From Cheiracanthium punctorium (taxonomy: Eukaryota > Arthropoda > Arachnida > Araneae > Cheiracanthiidae), in the NCBI GenBank assembly GCA_038373885.1, contig JAWZYV010012274.1, forward strand, positions 1,426,001 to 1,490,000: DNA of 64,000 nucleotides, written 5' to 3'. The stretch's first letter is position 1. The number at the start of each line of letters is the position of its first letter. Under the pieces are notes generated by a model that did no database searches, was not told the DNA's origin, and was given only the letters and a program-made list of their open reading frames with translations. Of the stretch, positions 1 to 13,440 are shown piece after piece. The translations under genes were made by a program, and so were the position numbers.

Positions 1-152
1 TTTTACGTGCACCAGCTCCCATTAGCGTACACGGTTCCACAGCGGACGGGCCGAGAGGGGGAAGTCCCTCCCAAGCACTGGCCAAGCCAGATGCTGCTTC
101 ACTTGCCGTGTTCTTATGAGAACGGAGTTTAGCGCCCAGTCCACTGCGGGAC
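1..152 (-). repeat. SINE-like repeat (family B), partial
   Basis: This is the reverse complement of the first part of the repeat at 19003-19321: both share the phrase CAGTGG..CTGGGCGCTAAACTCC, then AAGAACACGGCAAGTGAAGC and a later ACCGTGTACGCTAATGGGAG. It is cut by the window edge. The head, with an AGTGG-containing box A-like stretch, hints at tRNA descent, but no clear box B is visible. Family membership is seen in the sequence; the SINE label is inferred. Confidence 0.75.
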
Positions 153-3001
153 ATAAAATCTTTCTAGCATTTCGAAGTAATCACATGATTATTATCCTTA
201 CCAGCCTTTTCCCGAAAAAATGTGTTAAGTTTTTCGGTGCACAATTCAATTCTCAGTATTATTACTACCAAATTAAAATGCGAACTTTTCTTTGTCGGCA
301 CTTTATTTCTAGAGGTATTTAGAAAAAATATTGGGCATAATTTAATTAAAGAGGAAAATGCTTTTACTGCATATATATTTTCATGTTAGAGCTTCATATC
401 TATTCATAAAAAATGCTAGCTCTGGGCTATTTTAACTTTACTTTAAAACGCAAATTTGTTTCAATTCCATTTTGATACACTAGTTATTAACTTACATTGA
501 AATACGCATGGAATACATACATGAAAGAGTTTGAGAGCTTTCAAAAATACGTGTATTATAAGTTGGTGATTAAATTGCGCTAAAATGTATAAATTGATAT
601 AAATTTAGGATTTTAAAAAATGAAAATTTAACTTAAAGCTATTTGACTGAATTTTCATTAACGTATTTTTGAGGTAGGTCGGTAGATCATAATATAATAG
701 AGAAAGAAATTTTTTGAAAGTGCTTATACATTTATGAGGACAACTGTACATAGGATTTTCAAGGCATTCACTTTTACTTTTGTAATAATTTTAATTTATT
801 TCATTCATTCAAATGTTCTGATAGAAAAAAAAAAACTGCACAATAGGAGGAAGCAAAGATGGTCGATAAACACTTACAGAAACAAAATAAAAATATATGA
901 TCTATGATGGAATTTAATGAGGCTGCGAATGCGATTTCTGAAAACAAACCATTGTGGATACACAACCCTCAACGCGAAATTGAAAAAAAAAAGTAACGTT
1001 ATCAGTAGATGCAAATGATATCTGTCTTGTAGTAGTTTGAAAGTTCTATGAGAGGGGGGGGAGAAGTGTCGCAAGATGACTAATTTGAAATTCTAGCGCT
1101 AAAGAAAAAAGAAGTTTAGGTCACTCAATACTTTCTCTGTTAACCATTTTAATTTATTTATGTGTTTCAATAAATGTTCATACATAAGAGCAACAGGTCA
1201 ACGACACCGTAATATGCTAAATGGATAGAGTGAATATTTTATATCGCAAAAGGGCAGTATTCCGAAGGGAAAAGCATTCGATTCACGACTGCGACGTAAA
1301 TTATTGCAAAATGAAACGCAACGGAGTGCGTGGTATGCAGAAAAAACACTGGACAAATGCATTTCATAATGTATAAAACAATGTGAGGCGATATAGTTTT
1401 GCAACGAAAATTCTGTTGGCTTATAATAGGAGAGAACGTAAAAATTCTAAGCTGATTCAGCACATTTGTGTGACAGCATGGTTTATTTCTTTCCGCAAAT
1501 GCATAAGAATGAACGAGGGGAAGGGAGGAATAGGTGAACAGAATGTTATAGACAGGAATTTATACTTTCCTTTTAAATTTTTCTGTAAAACTGTCATTTT
1601 TAAATTAGCTGTACCCTAGAAGTAAAATAATAACAATTTTAAGTTGCTTTCTTTTTTAATGTTTATCCCCTATTAGAAAAAATTGGATATATATCCATAT
1701 AACTCCAATATTCATTCACAGATGGAAATATTTACAAAATAAAACTCATAAACCAATATTTCCCTCCTATATTAAACAATGAAAGGAATACCAATTATTC
1801 AAAATTCAAATAATAATTAAACAATTCCTTTCCATTCTGAGCAATGTTCTGAACGTCTGAATTAAAACACGCAGACTAATGAAACTACCTTGTTCATTTT
1901 AATTCACTTTGAAACTATTGTGAGTTTGAGTTGAATTGTCATCCAGTAAAAACACTGAAAAATGCCGGAGTAAGTTATCATTCCTAACACGCACAAATGT
2001 AGAAGGGAGACGCGGAAGTGAGTTAGTTCAGCGGATGTCACTAAGACTATCACAAAACTTACATATTTTATCAAGAAATTCGTAACGGAACACTGACGGA
2101 CAGTAAATAATTGCTTATTGAAATTCTATTTTATTAGATGCCCCTCTTCATAAGAATTACTATGAATTGTCTCGGGCTCTTAATTTCTTTTATTATATGT
2201 AAATGAAATCCCTACAGACATTATTCCACGTGAAATAAATGAAATGCAAAGGGAACACAGTGTCGATTCTATACATGTGCATTTAATTTATTCATTTGGA
2301 AATTTCACAAACATTTTTAATCAAGTATAAACTTTTAGAGTCTGTGCATTGAAACAGTTTATCGATTCATATGGGAATTTAGTTTCCCACTGTATATTTC
2401 CCATAGTGAGTTGGATTGTTTGTTTATTTTTTTAATTTTTTCAATTCATATAGAATATGAAATCTGTATTTTGTTCAAGTTTTGACTGACAAACTGCTTT
2501 TTATGGGCATCTATAAAGACTCTGCACTGTAGGATAAGTATATCCTCTAACTATAATTAATTCCCTTTGTAGATGTTTTGTGTGTTTTTGCAACTTTCAT
2601 TCCTAGAACATAATTTTTCAAAAATAGAAAAAGACATATCTAAGTTTACTACACATAATTGAATACTGAATAATAATAATTGCATAGCTTAATGAAATGT
2701 ATAATACTCCGATAATCTCTTTTGCTTCATGTAAAAACTAAACCCACAAACCTGTCCCAACTAATTAAGGACATGAAAAAGATGCCCGAAGATTGATTTA
2801 TTTTCTTTGAATTGCAAACCAGTCAGTGGTAAGTTGTCAGACGGAACAAGCAACTAAATTCAGTCGCGGAGCAAGTCGTGGTCATATCCGCTGCTCAAAA
2901 ATGACAAGCAGACGAATGAAGGGGAAGGGGGAACATAAGATAACTGAAGACGCTTTCAAAAGATGTAACGCTTCAGTTCCATGCTGTAACTCAGGAACAG
3001 T

Positions 3002-3003
<2 letters not shown>

Positions 3004-3032
<29 letters not shown>
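3004..3032. repeat. Poly(T) tract, 29 bases
   Basis: Uninterrupted T run followed by CGCGGGGG. It could be the reversed poly(A) tail of a retroposed sequence or a simple slippage tract. No target-site duplication was found around it. Confidence 0.9.
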
Positions 3033-4654
3033 CGCGGGGGAACGGAAAGGGGTAGAAAGGTCAAAAACTATAAAACAAATTATTTAAAAAGGAAAGCATT
3101 ATATGTGCTGATTTAATATCACAGTCTTAATTAACATGACTGAGATTTTCTGCATACTAATTAAAATTTGTGCACGGAGTCTGATGAGCATATTGAAATA
3201 AAAGTGGTTCCGTAATTCAAATCGTTTTTCAAAAGTTAGCCATTTATGTTGAAGCATGCGCTAATTTTAAAAATAGTAAATAGGTGTTACGAAGAAAAAA
3301 TTATCTGATCGTTAAGTTATTATTATATAACAACCTGCATTCAATAATTTGCTTAGTAGAAATTTTCAAGGACGATTTTAATCTTTTTAATTTTAAATTA
3401 TGTGTATCATGTTTCAGGAACATATTGAAATTTAAAAAAAATTGCTAAAAACTCTTAATCAATAAAAATACTTATGTAATAAACCATGCAATATGTAATT
3501 GATAATTACATGGCACATGACAAAGTTTTTTTAACTGTTCTCTATGACTGAGTTGAATAACTTGTTGCGAACTTTTGTATTTAAATGGCATTTAAAGCAC
3601 CATTTAAACCATTTGTGCCGAGACTATATTTCTTCAATCTCAGCTGATGCTAGCTGACCAATAAGTGATAATTTCTTTTAAAAAATTCAAGCATAAAAAG
3701 TGAAAGTTTTACATCTTACTTGGTTATGTTAAAGAATTTTGTAGAATTAAGATTTAATATTCGTGGATTAAGCTAGGAAAATTAAATAACTTTTACAAGT
3801 TTTTGCAACTGATATCCAAAATGCTAAAATTTTAGCGTTTCAAAAATAGAATGCTATGGACAAAACTAACAAAAGCATTGTTTCCTATTGAAAACGAATC
3901 ATAAAACAAAAACTAAGCTCTTAAGGCAAATATATATTCTCGGGTCGTTCAACTATATTTTATTTATAAATGTATAATGGAACCGAACTATATTAGAAAT
4001 ATTCTTTTGGGGGTACTGGCTACTCAAATTTTTCTCTTTTTAATGTATGCTAATATTCTAATGATCAACATCTCCGAATACGACTCACATCCGCCAAGTA
4101 CAAAAAATGAACTAAGAAAAATTATCTGAAAGCAAAATCGCTAAAGGATCTTTGGAACACCTGTTCACAGTTACAACGCAGCTTTTAGGACTCGCAGCTC
4201 TGAAGCTGGCGTAAATCCTATTTAAAAAAGAAAAAAAAGAAAAGGAACCAGACCAGAAATTCGTCCAGGGATGAAATTCATGGTCCCGCCAGGCGAGGCG
4301 ATACGCCGAGTGACGTCAAGTAAACTTAGGGCTGAGTGTCAGAGGCAAGATGTTAAAACTGAATTTGAAATACAATATGTTTTTAGGGAGTGTCTGACTA
4401 CGTCATACCAATGAGTGATATTCTTGGAAAGATTTTTTGTAATCCCTGGAGCTCATACAAAGAATCACTCAAATTTTTGCGGTGGCCAAAAAAAAAAAAA
4501 AAAAAATGATGAAATTTCGGTTGAAAACATTTTAATTACATTTTATCTGTGATAATAAGAATAAACTCATTGCATGAGATATGGAACAGGTTGATTGAAT
4601 AATTCATAAAACATATTTTGAGAAATTTTTGTTCCGATTTTTAATACCTCACTG

Positions 4655-4692
4655 AAACTAGAAACACAGGTCACAAAACTAGAAACACAGGT
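4655..4692. repeat. Short tandem duplication, 21-bp period
   Basis: The phrase AAACTAGAAACACAGGT occurs twice, 21 bases apart (starts at 4655 and 4676). Two copies only; a local duplication. Confidence 0.85.
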
Positions 4693-5807
4693 AAATTACT
4701 CAACAATCTTATAAAAGGTGGAAATTATGTCCCTCCCACTTGCATATACTGGAACTGTACTCTTAAAGTTTGTTGTATCAATAAGAGTGTCATATACTGA
4801 CGGACGAAGGAAGAATTACGTATTGTTGGGTGTACTATTCCCAGTATCACAGTTGGGGAACCTTTGTGTATACTAGATGTGTCTGACTCAAAAACAACCT
4901 GAAAACACTAGTGAAGATTGAAGTCAAAAGGAGATTAGGGAAAAGGGAAAACATCTTAAGCGGGAAGATGTTTCAATTAAAATCTTAAAAAAGGGAAATT
5001 TACAGTCATTAGTATAATATAAATTAATCGGGATTTGGAAATAAACTTTTAAACGAAAGGACGTTTTTGAGAAGGCCGCGCGGCATTTTAAGTAGAAAGT
5101 TTCAAGACAAATCAAAAATTCTCTTAGTGATTGAAAGTTTTCAACTATCCAGTAAAACACTTTAATCGATCCCCACATTTTTATTTATTTATTCAGGACG
5201 TAATTTTATGGGTTTTTTGGAAAAGATTAATATATATAACATTTTTAATACAGTTCTAAATCTGACAAGGCAAAGCATATCAAAGTATGAGGACTGAATG
5301 ATATGCAATGTAATTTTGTGTTTCGATTTAAAAAAATATTTTGAATAACACCTAGGTATTTTAAAAATAAGTTCGACATCGCCGTGCGTGAAATGGGAAC
5401 TGCTATAAATAAATTCTTCAGCGAGTCACAAACGAAGTACGAAAATAAATGTAAATATAAGAAAACTCATTCCATTCCCATTTTTCTTAAAACAACACCA
5501 TCAGGTTTCGATAGCAGAAAATGTTTATGTAGCAAAACATTTATGTATTTTTCTCTCGAACCTCCGCCTCTCACCTAGCAAAAATAAATGCGATAGTTAT
5601 CAGAAAATAAATCTTTAAAATCCTAGCTATACGAAATATACAATCATAAGTGAGAAAGAGCAACTGACTACTTATCATACTTAAAGGAGTCAACATTTCA
5701 GTAAGTTTTTAGAGCTGTTTTACTATGTATTTTACGAATACATTTTCAGCAATTCTTTATCTTGTCTACAGTTATATGCACACGGACACTAGTTAAACTG
5801 AAACATG

Positions 5808-6054
5808 AGTCGTTTTCTTTGAAAGCGGTTTAAGTCTATTTTTGACTTTCAACACTCTCATTAAATATTTCATTAACAATTTAAGGGTTTGTATTTGAAT
5901 GGTTTGAAAAATAATAAAAAAAGTTTGTCATTATCATTATTGATATAGTTAAACATTCAAATATAAACCCTTATAATGTTAATGAGATGCTTAATGAAAG
6001 TGTTGTGAGTCAAAAATGGCTTTTAATACAACACTTTCAAAGAAAACGGCTGAC
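5808..6054. mobile_element. Foldback MITE-like element with ~105-bp arms
   Basis: Left arm (about 5808-5914) and right arm (about 5949-6054) are imperfect reverse complements: GCGGTTT-type internal differences, but shared GTTTTCTTTGAAAG, TTTTTGACT, CAACAC, TCATTAA and AAGGGTTT..TATTTGAATG blocks in mirrored order. The loop is about 35 bases of A-rich sequence. There is no coding capacity. The structure fits a miniature inverted-repeat element; the superfamily is unknown because no target-site duplication was identified. Confidence 0.7.
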
Positions 6055-6696
6055 GTGCTGTTTGCAGCTAGCTGTGAAATAGCCTATTAAGAAAGCACTT
6101 ATGCCTGAAGCTTTTATTTTCTATATTAAATTTTCTGTTCTTACAAACTACTTTTCATTATTAGTTAGTTTCGTAGGAGGTTAAATTGTAAGAATACGGT
6201 CACCTCTTTGTAGGAACTTCTTAATAATTGGCTTTGACTAGATTGACTTACCCCTGAATCGTTATTTGAACTCGCAGCTTAGTGGAATGGAAGGCTTTTC
6301 CTCACCAATTTTCAAGAAATGAAACACTGGTCAGTATATTTATTGAACGATAATAATAATAGAAAAAGAACTATTATTTTTCATTTCTTTGCAGATGAAT
6401 GTAATGCACAAATCAAATCAAATCAACAAATCTCAAATTTTACCACCAGGACAATGAAACTTTGAAGATCACATTATGAAAGCACCGTTTTTTCTACAGG
6501 GATGTTTTTGAAAGAAATATTCCCGACATTATTTTTCTCTATAACAATTAAAGAAATACACCAAGGACTAAAAAATAACATTGAAAAAGAATGAAAAATA
6601 TTCTTTCATAAGCTGTGTAATACGCTAGTACGAATTATAAACCTGTATGACTGATGAAACGTTCATAAAAAAGTCAAAGGCGCGAAATCTCTTTAA

Positions 6697-6890
6697 CAAT
6701 GGTGTGCAAAAATTAAGGACGAAATGGAAAAAATAGCAATTAGAATTAGCTATTCTATTTTATAAACTTCCGCCCACTTTTCCCATATTCTTACATGCTG
6801 TGGATATTATGGAGAGATATTTATCGACTTTATACACTGCTGTGCTTCGGTGCACTTAAAAACCTCGTTCTTAATTTTTGCACACTAGTG
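6697..6890. mobile_element. Small MITE, Tc1/mariner-like termini
   Basis: The left end contains GTGTGCAAAAATTAAGGACG, and the right end is the reverse complement of CACTAGTGTGCAAAAATTAA followed by GAACGAG. The ends sit next to TA dinucleotides (left TTTAA, right TAGA), as expected for TA-targeting elements. The body is about 194 bp and non-coding. The inverted termini are plain in the sequence; assignment to Tc1/mariner rests on the TA context only, and the exact left boundary is uncertain by a base or two. Confidence 0.7.
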
Positions 6891-8661
6891 TAGATTTATC
6901 AAACATTAATAATAATAGTGCAGTTTCTGAAGAGACATGCTGATTATTTTTCATGTTTATCATATTATTTATTTTTATCGTAATCTGTTCATCAGTTGGA
7001 TGATTTTATTTTATTCTTTAGTACAAATAGCCTTGAAATATCTGCGGCTTCTGCAGTAAATCATAAATAAAAATTAGAAAAAGAAAAAACACCCTATATG
7101 AAAAATTAGAGATATTCCCAAATTTCGAATAACCAAAAAATTAAAAAGGATTCAAATCTGACCATGCGAGTTGCATTTTATGATATTAAACGCGTAGTAA
7201 ATTCAGTCAGTCCGGAAAGAGTTCTAGGGAACGTTAGCATTCTCAGTCTAGGATGTTTTGCTAACATCCTTTCTAACATATGTTTGAGTGAAAGTAACAG
7301 CCGGGAGGAAGTTAACCAAACCTATAATAACAGTATTAAGTCGGAAAAATCATTTTGTGCCATGGTAGCAGTATAATACAGGAAAATGGAGGGTGACTAG
7401 TGACTGTTTATTCCCCCAACATCTGTTCGATGGGAAATAATGCAGAAGCGAAACTAAGAGTAGTCCAGCTGGGCGGCATGCGGAGTACTCTTAAGAGTGC
7501 TCCTTTTGAAAAGCGATAAGCGTCACGGGACTTTTGAACAGCTTTAAAAGCAAACAAATGACGTTGAACACTCGAAAAAATTAAGAATGTTTTTTCACTA
7601 ACTGCATTATAAACTAATATTAACTGTTAACCTATATGTCTCATGAAACGTCAAAAAAATTTCATAAGCACAAACATTGACTTCAAAAATGGGCTGAGGT
7701 TTAACCCGTTTAAGAAAATATTGCATAATTCCGTATATTTAGCATTCTTTCCTGATTGTTTCGTAACTCCTATAGGTTGAATGTTTGAAATAGTACACAG
7801 TACAACTTGTAAAGAGAGATTCTAAATTTTTTCGAGTCTCTAGTGCAGTTAAATTCTTTTACAAGCTGTTCAAAAGTTGCATGATTTCCTAAAAGGACAG
7901 CCTTAAGATAGGTATATACTGGCGAGCGAGTGCGACTTTACCATAACCAATACCATACAACAATAGCCCTGAAAATTAGGTCTTCTTATTTGCAGCACAA
8001 GAAAGACAAAAGCGTTACAACCAGAATAAAACGGCAGATCAAAAACAGCGTTTTTGTCAAGAGATCACTCTTCCTCGCTAAAATATTCAGCTTACTACTG
8101 TCATTACTATTATGAACTACTACCATTTATCTTAAAATTGCACAGTTAAAAGAGTGTTCCTGCTGATTACTTCCTGAGTATTTGTAACACATGTTATCGT
8201 ATGAAATTTTGAAGTAACTGTTACTTATAATAATCTTCAGAAGATAAAGAGTTAGCAGAGTAGAGCGCTTCACTGCAATGTTTCGAGCTTACTTAGAAAG
8301 CAGTTTAGATTAAATACGTTTTAACAGCTTCCGCTTTATGCTTTAAATATAGGTAACAACTGAGAATCTCATTACTTTAATATTGTAATCTAGTATTGAT
8401 TATATGGAAGGGAAAGCAGGGTAACTATTGCAAATTCTTTTTCCATGACTACACAATTGTTACATTTTTTAATTAAAATTTTGTAATGTCAGCGCACAGA
8501 GTTAATTTGAAACTTATTTGCCCTGCATCCATGTATTATTTGGGCTTAAGTGTTCGACTGCATTTAGCATAGTATTTCCTTTCATTGAAATATTTATTAC
8601 TACAGTAACATATATTTGGTAAAAGTCGAGTAAATTCGTTGAGATAGGAAAAGGTTACAAG
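6891..8661. other. No recognisable feature
   Basis: AT-rich sequence with no recognisable gene, RNA or transposon boundary. Short open frames (for example around 7164-7376) match no family I know. Confidence 0.5.
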
Positions 8662-9087
8662 CAGTGGTGCACCCAGGATTTTGGTTTTGGGAGTGGGGGG
8701 GGCTGTGCTACAAGTACTGCTGAACATCGATTATAGTTATAATTTTCTCATAGCGTCGGAATTTCAATACCAGTTCACTCGCTCATAGAATACAAGCCCA
8801 CTATCAATGTAACTCGTTATAAAGTCATAAATAATTATCGGATCTTATCAGTGATGTTGTAACCGAGTTTAATTGTACTTCATACACTAACTGTAAGTAC
8901 ATATTTGAAAATTAATGTCTTTTTTGGCAAGGTATATTTAAAAAATAATTTGAAGACTATTTCTAAAAGTAATGTATTTTAATTAAGTGAAAATTCCCAA
9001 TTTTTAAAGCTTTTCACTTCTAACTCTCCACCTTTAAGGGGGGGGACTTTAGCCCCCCCTATAGTCCACTCTGTGGCTACGCCTATA
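8662..9087. mobile_element. hAT-type MITE (CAGTGGYG family), 426 bp
   Basis: The left end CAGTGGTGCACCCAGG and the degraded right end (reverse complement of TAGGCGTAGCCACAG) match the termini of the better preserved copies at 15.4, 37.0, 38.2 and 49.4 kb. Both ends have G-rich/C-rich subterminal tracts. Candidate 8-bp target duplications are GTTACAAG (8654-8661) and GTTATAAA (9088-9095), matching at 6 of 8 positions, which suggests an old insertion. Non-coding. Confidence 0.65.
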
Positions 9088-11681
9088 GTTATAAATATTC
9101 GGAAAAAAAATGTAAAAATTTGACAGGTCTGCATCAGCAAATTTCTTAAAACTTGCACGTCATCTGAAATTTAGGGTTTTAATAGTTTTCCACTCAGCTG
9201 CTGCAACTGAAATTAAGAAATTAGTTCATATAAAATACTTGTTAAAACGTTACTATAAAAATAAGAATTAACCCTTTATCTACTGAATTAAGAATTGCCA
9301 AGAATATCACCTTGAATCTATTTGAATCTATTTGTGTTCTATTGTTATAGTTAGGCAATGAATGATAAATACTGATTAATGTAATAAAAAAGAAAAAATT
9401 AATAGACATAACCTATACGTTTGATGACTGGTTTTATAAACAGTTAAGAGTCTTTTTAAAAGGAGTACAGGACCAACCAATCTGAAGGTGTCAAGTAATA
9501 CTTTGATTGACACCCTTTTGGAAAATATATTCCTTTAATCATAAAACAGACATCTGAAAATTCACTAATGCTCTTTTTGGTGGAGAAGGGGGAACGACTT
9601 GATTAGAAAGTGAGCGGAAAGATGTCTATTTAAAACAATCTACTCTAACAGAACATGCAATCGTGATGTAAGCTGATTAAATGAAGTATTTGGTAGTGAT
9701 TTTTCAAGGGAATGGTTACAATGAATAGATTTTTTTTTTTTTTTTTTTTACAATTTTAAAATAACTGTACTTCTAAGTACCGTTAGTAGATATAGGGTTA
9801 AGAGGTAGTAAAAGATGTAAATGTAATTATAAATTATTGGCATAAAAAAATGTTTCCCCAATAAAGTCATGGTGGATGCAAAATCGGAGCTCGTGTTTTC
9901 CTGTAGAATAAGTTTGTGATTTAAAAAAAAAAGAAGTTTCACAGTAATTACTTGTGCAAAAATATGGCTACTTTATGTAGACTATAAAACAGTTAGACCA
10001 TGAAAGATTGACATATTTTGTAAATTCTAATGCATTCATACAAGAAAAGATACAAAAAAGAAATTCTTGTGTTTTCCCACCTTTCAGAATTTATTTCTGA
10101 GTTGGTGGGGTATGCACAACTAGAGAATTTACTCCTTGTTGCGCCATAAATTTGCATCTGGTATGAAATTTGTCGCTGTCAAATACCAAATTTCAAAATG
10201 TACTCTTTCACAATCAACGCAAATAATCAAGTATAGAGCACGTGGCCAAAAATCCAATCTATGGTGAAAAAAAATTAAATTTTTCGAATTCTCACAACTA
10301 AACAATTTTTTAAATATATGTGTTGAAACAAAAATCGCATGGAGTCATATTTTGGTATTCTTTTAAGTCTGACATTATGGAAGAGTCTGTTTAGTGTTTT
10401 CATTAATTTGAAGTTTTGTTTTGTTCGTCCACAATAATTGTTACTGTTTGAAAATGCTGAAATCTAAAAAAGCTTCATAAAACTTGGTCACATTAATTAT
10501 ACTTTAGGTACATATAACTTCAAAAATGTCTTTAGTGCCCACTAGAGAATGTCTTAAAATGATAAATTAAAGCCTTAACAGTTTCCAATTAGATCAAATT
10601 TCAAATTAATAAATTTCATTTTCAAAATTGTTTTAATTAAATTAGAAAACATTACAACAAATATATGCATTCTTAAATTGGCTCTGCAAAAGATAGAAAT
10701 TTTTGATTAATTTTTCTGGATTAAATAATAATGCAGAACAGTCTAAAAACTTATTTTTAGATTGACTTTTTTGATTGATTAAATTGATTTGATTGATTAA
10801 AAATTAAAAGATTTATTGATTGATTAAAAATTAAAAGAAACTTTTCAAACTTCAAAATAAATGAGATCACTAAAAGAAGTTAAAAGAACAGCCAAAAATT
10901 ACAAAACAGTGTATCTTACAATTAAATTCAATATCAAACATCGATTTTAATTTCATGAATTAAGAATATACTAGTCTTTACGAGAGCAAGGATAAGAAAC
11001 TACAATCTGCGTTTGCATCTCCCTGTAATATGAGTGCATGTCATATGATACGACGCTCATATCACAGGGAGATGCAAGTCGTATTTCCCTTTTCCTTCTT
11101 TCTACGAGCTTCCTCCCTTTTACAGTGCGGGCCAAGGGAGGGACATTGCATCCAGTATGGCCGTCTGGGAAAAACTAATATTATTCTATACGCGTTTTAT
11201 GACTAAAAATTGAGTTTGATAAAAAATAAGATGTGAATTACTTCCTTCCTAAAAATATAATATTCAATACTTTACATTTCCTCCCAAAAGTTATTCTTGA
11301 GATAGCCTATAATGTTTTTAGTCTGATGTTACTTTCAACTGCTAACTAAAGATTCATTAAACGAAAAGACTACTACTTCCTAGAGGAAAGAAAGTTGGAT
11401 ATCCCCCCTAGTACACCAGACATAACGAAGGCTGGACAGGTCAACAAAACGTACCTTTAACAACGTTTGAACAATATATCCGTTTATTTAAAAGTAATTT
11501 TAATATAAGCACTTAGCCAGTAAAACATTTCGGAGTGGTCCAAAAAGGCAGACTTTCCTACAAAAAAATTACCATCATTTTTTTAGCAGGAACACAAATT
11601 TCTAGCTGCGAGCTGAGCTATTTATAATCAACTATATAAAATTTATTTTGAACTTCCTTTTTAAATTTCAGCAAAGCAATT
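9088..11681. other. AT-rich sequence without genes
   Basis: Nothing codes recognisably here. Internal items are a poly(T) run near 9730-9749, a run of GATTGATTAAA-type short tandem repeats around 10767-10850, and a small hairpin at 11013-11077 whose 22-bp arms (TTGCATCTCCCTGT.. and its complement) differ at one position. Confidence 0.5.
11013..11077. repeat. Inverted repeat, 22-bp arms
   Basis: The arms 11013-11034 and 11056-11077 are reverse complements with a single mismatch (GTAATATGAG against GTGATATGAG), separated by a 21-base loop. Probably a small foldback remnant; no function is visible. Confidence 0.8.
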
Positions 11682-11720
11682 TCAGAATTATGTCAGTAGA
11701 AAGTACTGACATAATTCTGA
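11682..11720. repeat. Perfect hairpin, 17-bp arms and 5-nt loop
   Basis: TCAGAATTATGTCAGTA, loop GAAAG, then the exact reverse complement TACTGACATAATTCTGA. The stem is perfect over 17 pairs. It is shorter than an animal miRNA precursor, and no flanking pairing extends it. Confidence 0.9.
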
Positions 11721-13080
11721 GGAGGTGAGGTGCAGAAAAGCTTACCACTCTAGAATAATCAGTTTTCTTTACAAGTAAGTTTTTTTTTTTCCCGTAGTGA
11801 GAAAATAAGAGATGTGGAAGTCAACGCTGGATACAAATTTTTATCTCATAGTCAGATTTAATCTTTTCTTTTTACTTACACTAAAATATAAACTAAAAAC
11901 TAGTAAATGCATAGTTTCACTACATTTTTTCCCTTTAAAATATTCTGCAGAAACAGTGTATTATTCAACACCATTTATAACTGTATAAAAATATGGAATA
12001 TACTGAATAATATTGTTTGTACTCAGAAAAAAGAAAAGAAAAAGGAAGAAAAATTTGCATCCATTTCACCCATAGCTGAACACACAAAACTCCACAACAC
12101 ACACACACACACACACACACACAAAACCTACGTTAATTAATCAATCATTTATCTTGTTTAGTGTCACTTTGATACAGAGCTCTTTCTAAAGGTGGGGGAA
12201 CGAGGGAGTTTTTTCCCCCTAACATTGGCACATTCTGTTATACTTGGAATAATTAGAAACCTAGTAAGGAAACTAGGTTTTTTTTTTTTTTTAAACAAAA
12301 CTATAGTTAACATTTTATTTCTGATAGACTTTGCAAAATTCTAACATAAAAGGGATAGTCATTAAGCTCTGCTTTTAATGAAAACGATGCTATATTTTCT
12401 GATAGTGATAGACTGGAAAGAGTTATAAAAAAATAGTTGGGAAACTTGTAAATCTTTCTTTTCTTTCAATCAAGAAATGGTAGATTTGAAAAAAAAAAAA
12501 AAAAAAACTCTAAACTTAGTTGCAAAAATTTAAAACAAAATGTATATCTTTTCTATTTCTGTCAGACTTGGCAAAATCACACAAACCCAGTTGGCAAAAT
12601 TTTTAAATAGTAAAAACCGATATTTGACTTGACAGTTTAATGACATCTCTCCCCCCAACCCCTCCCCAAAAAAGTCTTAGCAGGGGCCCTACTCCGATCA
12701 GCACATTTTAATAACCATTCATAATCAATGTGATAACCCTTCACATTAATTATCAATTAGAAAAAAAGAAAGAAAAAAACCCAAACCCAATACTATTTGC
12801 TAACAGTGAGGAGAATAAATTGTTCCTAGAAAGACGCTCCCATATTTCCCTGCATCGCATCTCCTCTCGAGCGTCTAGGTATCCTCCACACAAAATGCTA
12901 ATCACTCATCACACGCCCGTTTCATACAGGCAACATGGCACGGCGGCAGAGTCATCTAGACACAGAGCGAGAAATTATTACGAAGAATGAAGAAAGAACA
13001 AAAAAAAGCGCAGAAAACTACTATTTTCCCCAAAACTTGATTGTTAAAGGAATGAAGAGAAACTAACTGAGCATACGTAC
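11721..13080. other. Low-complexity AT-rich stretch, no gene
   Basis: Contains a (CA)n microsatellite at 12097-12122, several A/T homopolymers (for example T run 12279-12292, A run 12489-12507) and a small hairpin around 12256-12280 (AAACCTAGT..ACTAGGTTT). If a minus-strand gene starts at 13.1-13.4 kb, this would be its first intron; that is only inference. Confidence 0.5.
12097..12122. repeat. (CA)n microsatellite
   Basis: About 13 uninterrupted CA units. Confidence 0.9.
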
Positions 13081-13440
13081 CTAGGAAGACTGGATTTTTC
13101 TTGCAGACTAGTCTACGACTGGGCGTACTTATCTGGAGGCGAGGGAGTCAGAAAGAGAGAGAGAGAGTGAGAGAGAAAGGTTCAGTCACCGCAGACAAAG
13201 AGAATCGATCGCGACTCGCTGCAATGGCGGAGTTAGCGTAAGAGTTGAACAGCGCGCTTGCCTGCCGGACTGAGCGGTCGGGAAAACGGCGGTAACCCTG
13301 AGAAAAGCAGATGGTGGATGTTCGCCAAAAGAGACTCGCCAAGTTAATTCACGAGGGCGTAGAAAATTAATAAGAAAAATTGGTGATTGGAACGCGAAAA
13401 TGAGCTGCCGTACAAGTTCACTTAACGGAAATGAAACTGC
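13081..13440 (-). promoter_or_regulatory. CpG-rich candidate promoter / first exon
   Basis: This block stands out from the AT-rich surroundings. By eye it has roughly 25-30 CpG dinucleotides in 350 bases and a (GA)n tract at 13152-13183 of the kind bound by GAGA-type factors in arthropods. Reading leftward on the minus strand, CCTAG|GTACGTATG at 13085-13072 is a strong donor (GTACGT beginning at 13080). A non-coding first exon ending at 13081 is therefore plausible. On the plus strand the pyrimidine tract and TTGCAG just before 13106 could instead be an acceptor, so orientation is not certain. No conserved protein is encoded: the 137-residue minus frame across 13186-13599 has no recognisable motif. 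Confidence 0.4.

Larger units (their letters stand above)
153..5807. other. AT-rich intergenic or intronic DNA, no gene seen
   Basis: No open reading frame here resembles a known protein; the short frames have AT-rich, low-complexity translations. The stretch holds a 29-base T run (3004-3032) and a short tandem duplication (4655-4692), listed separately. No transposase, RNA gene or clear splice-site pair was recognised. Confidence 0.6.

Noticed and set aside
11682..11720. Perfect hairpin as a microRNA precursor
   Set aside because: The stem is only 17 pairs with a 5-base loop and no extended pairing; animal precursors need about 30 pairs or more.
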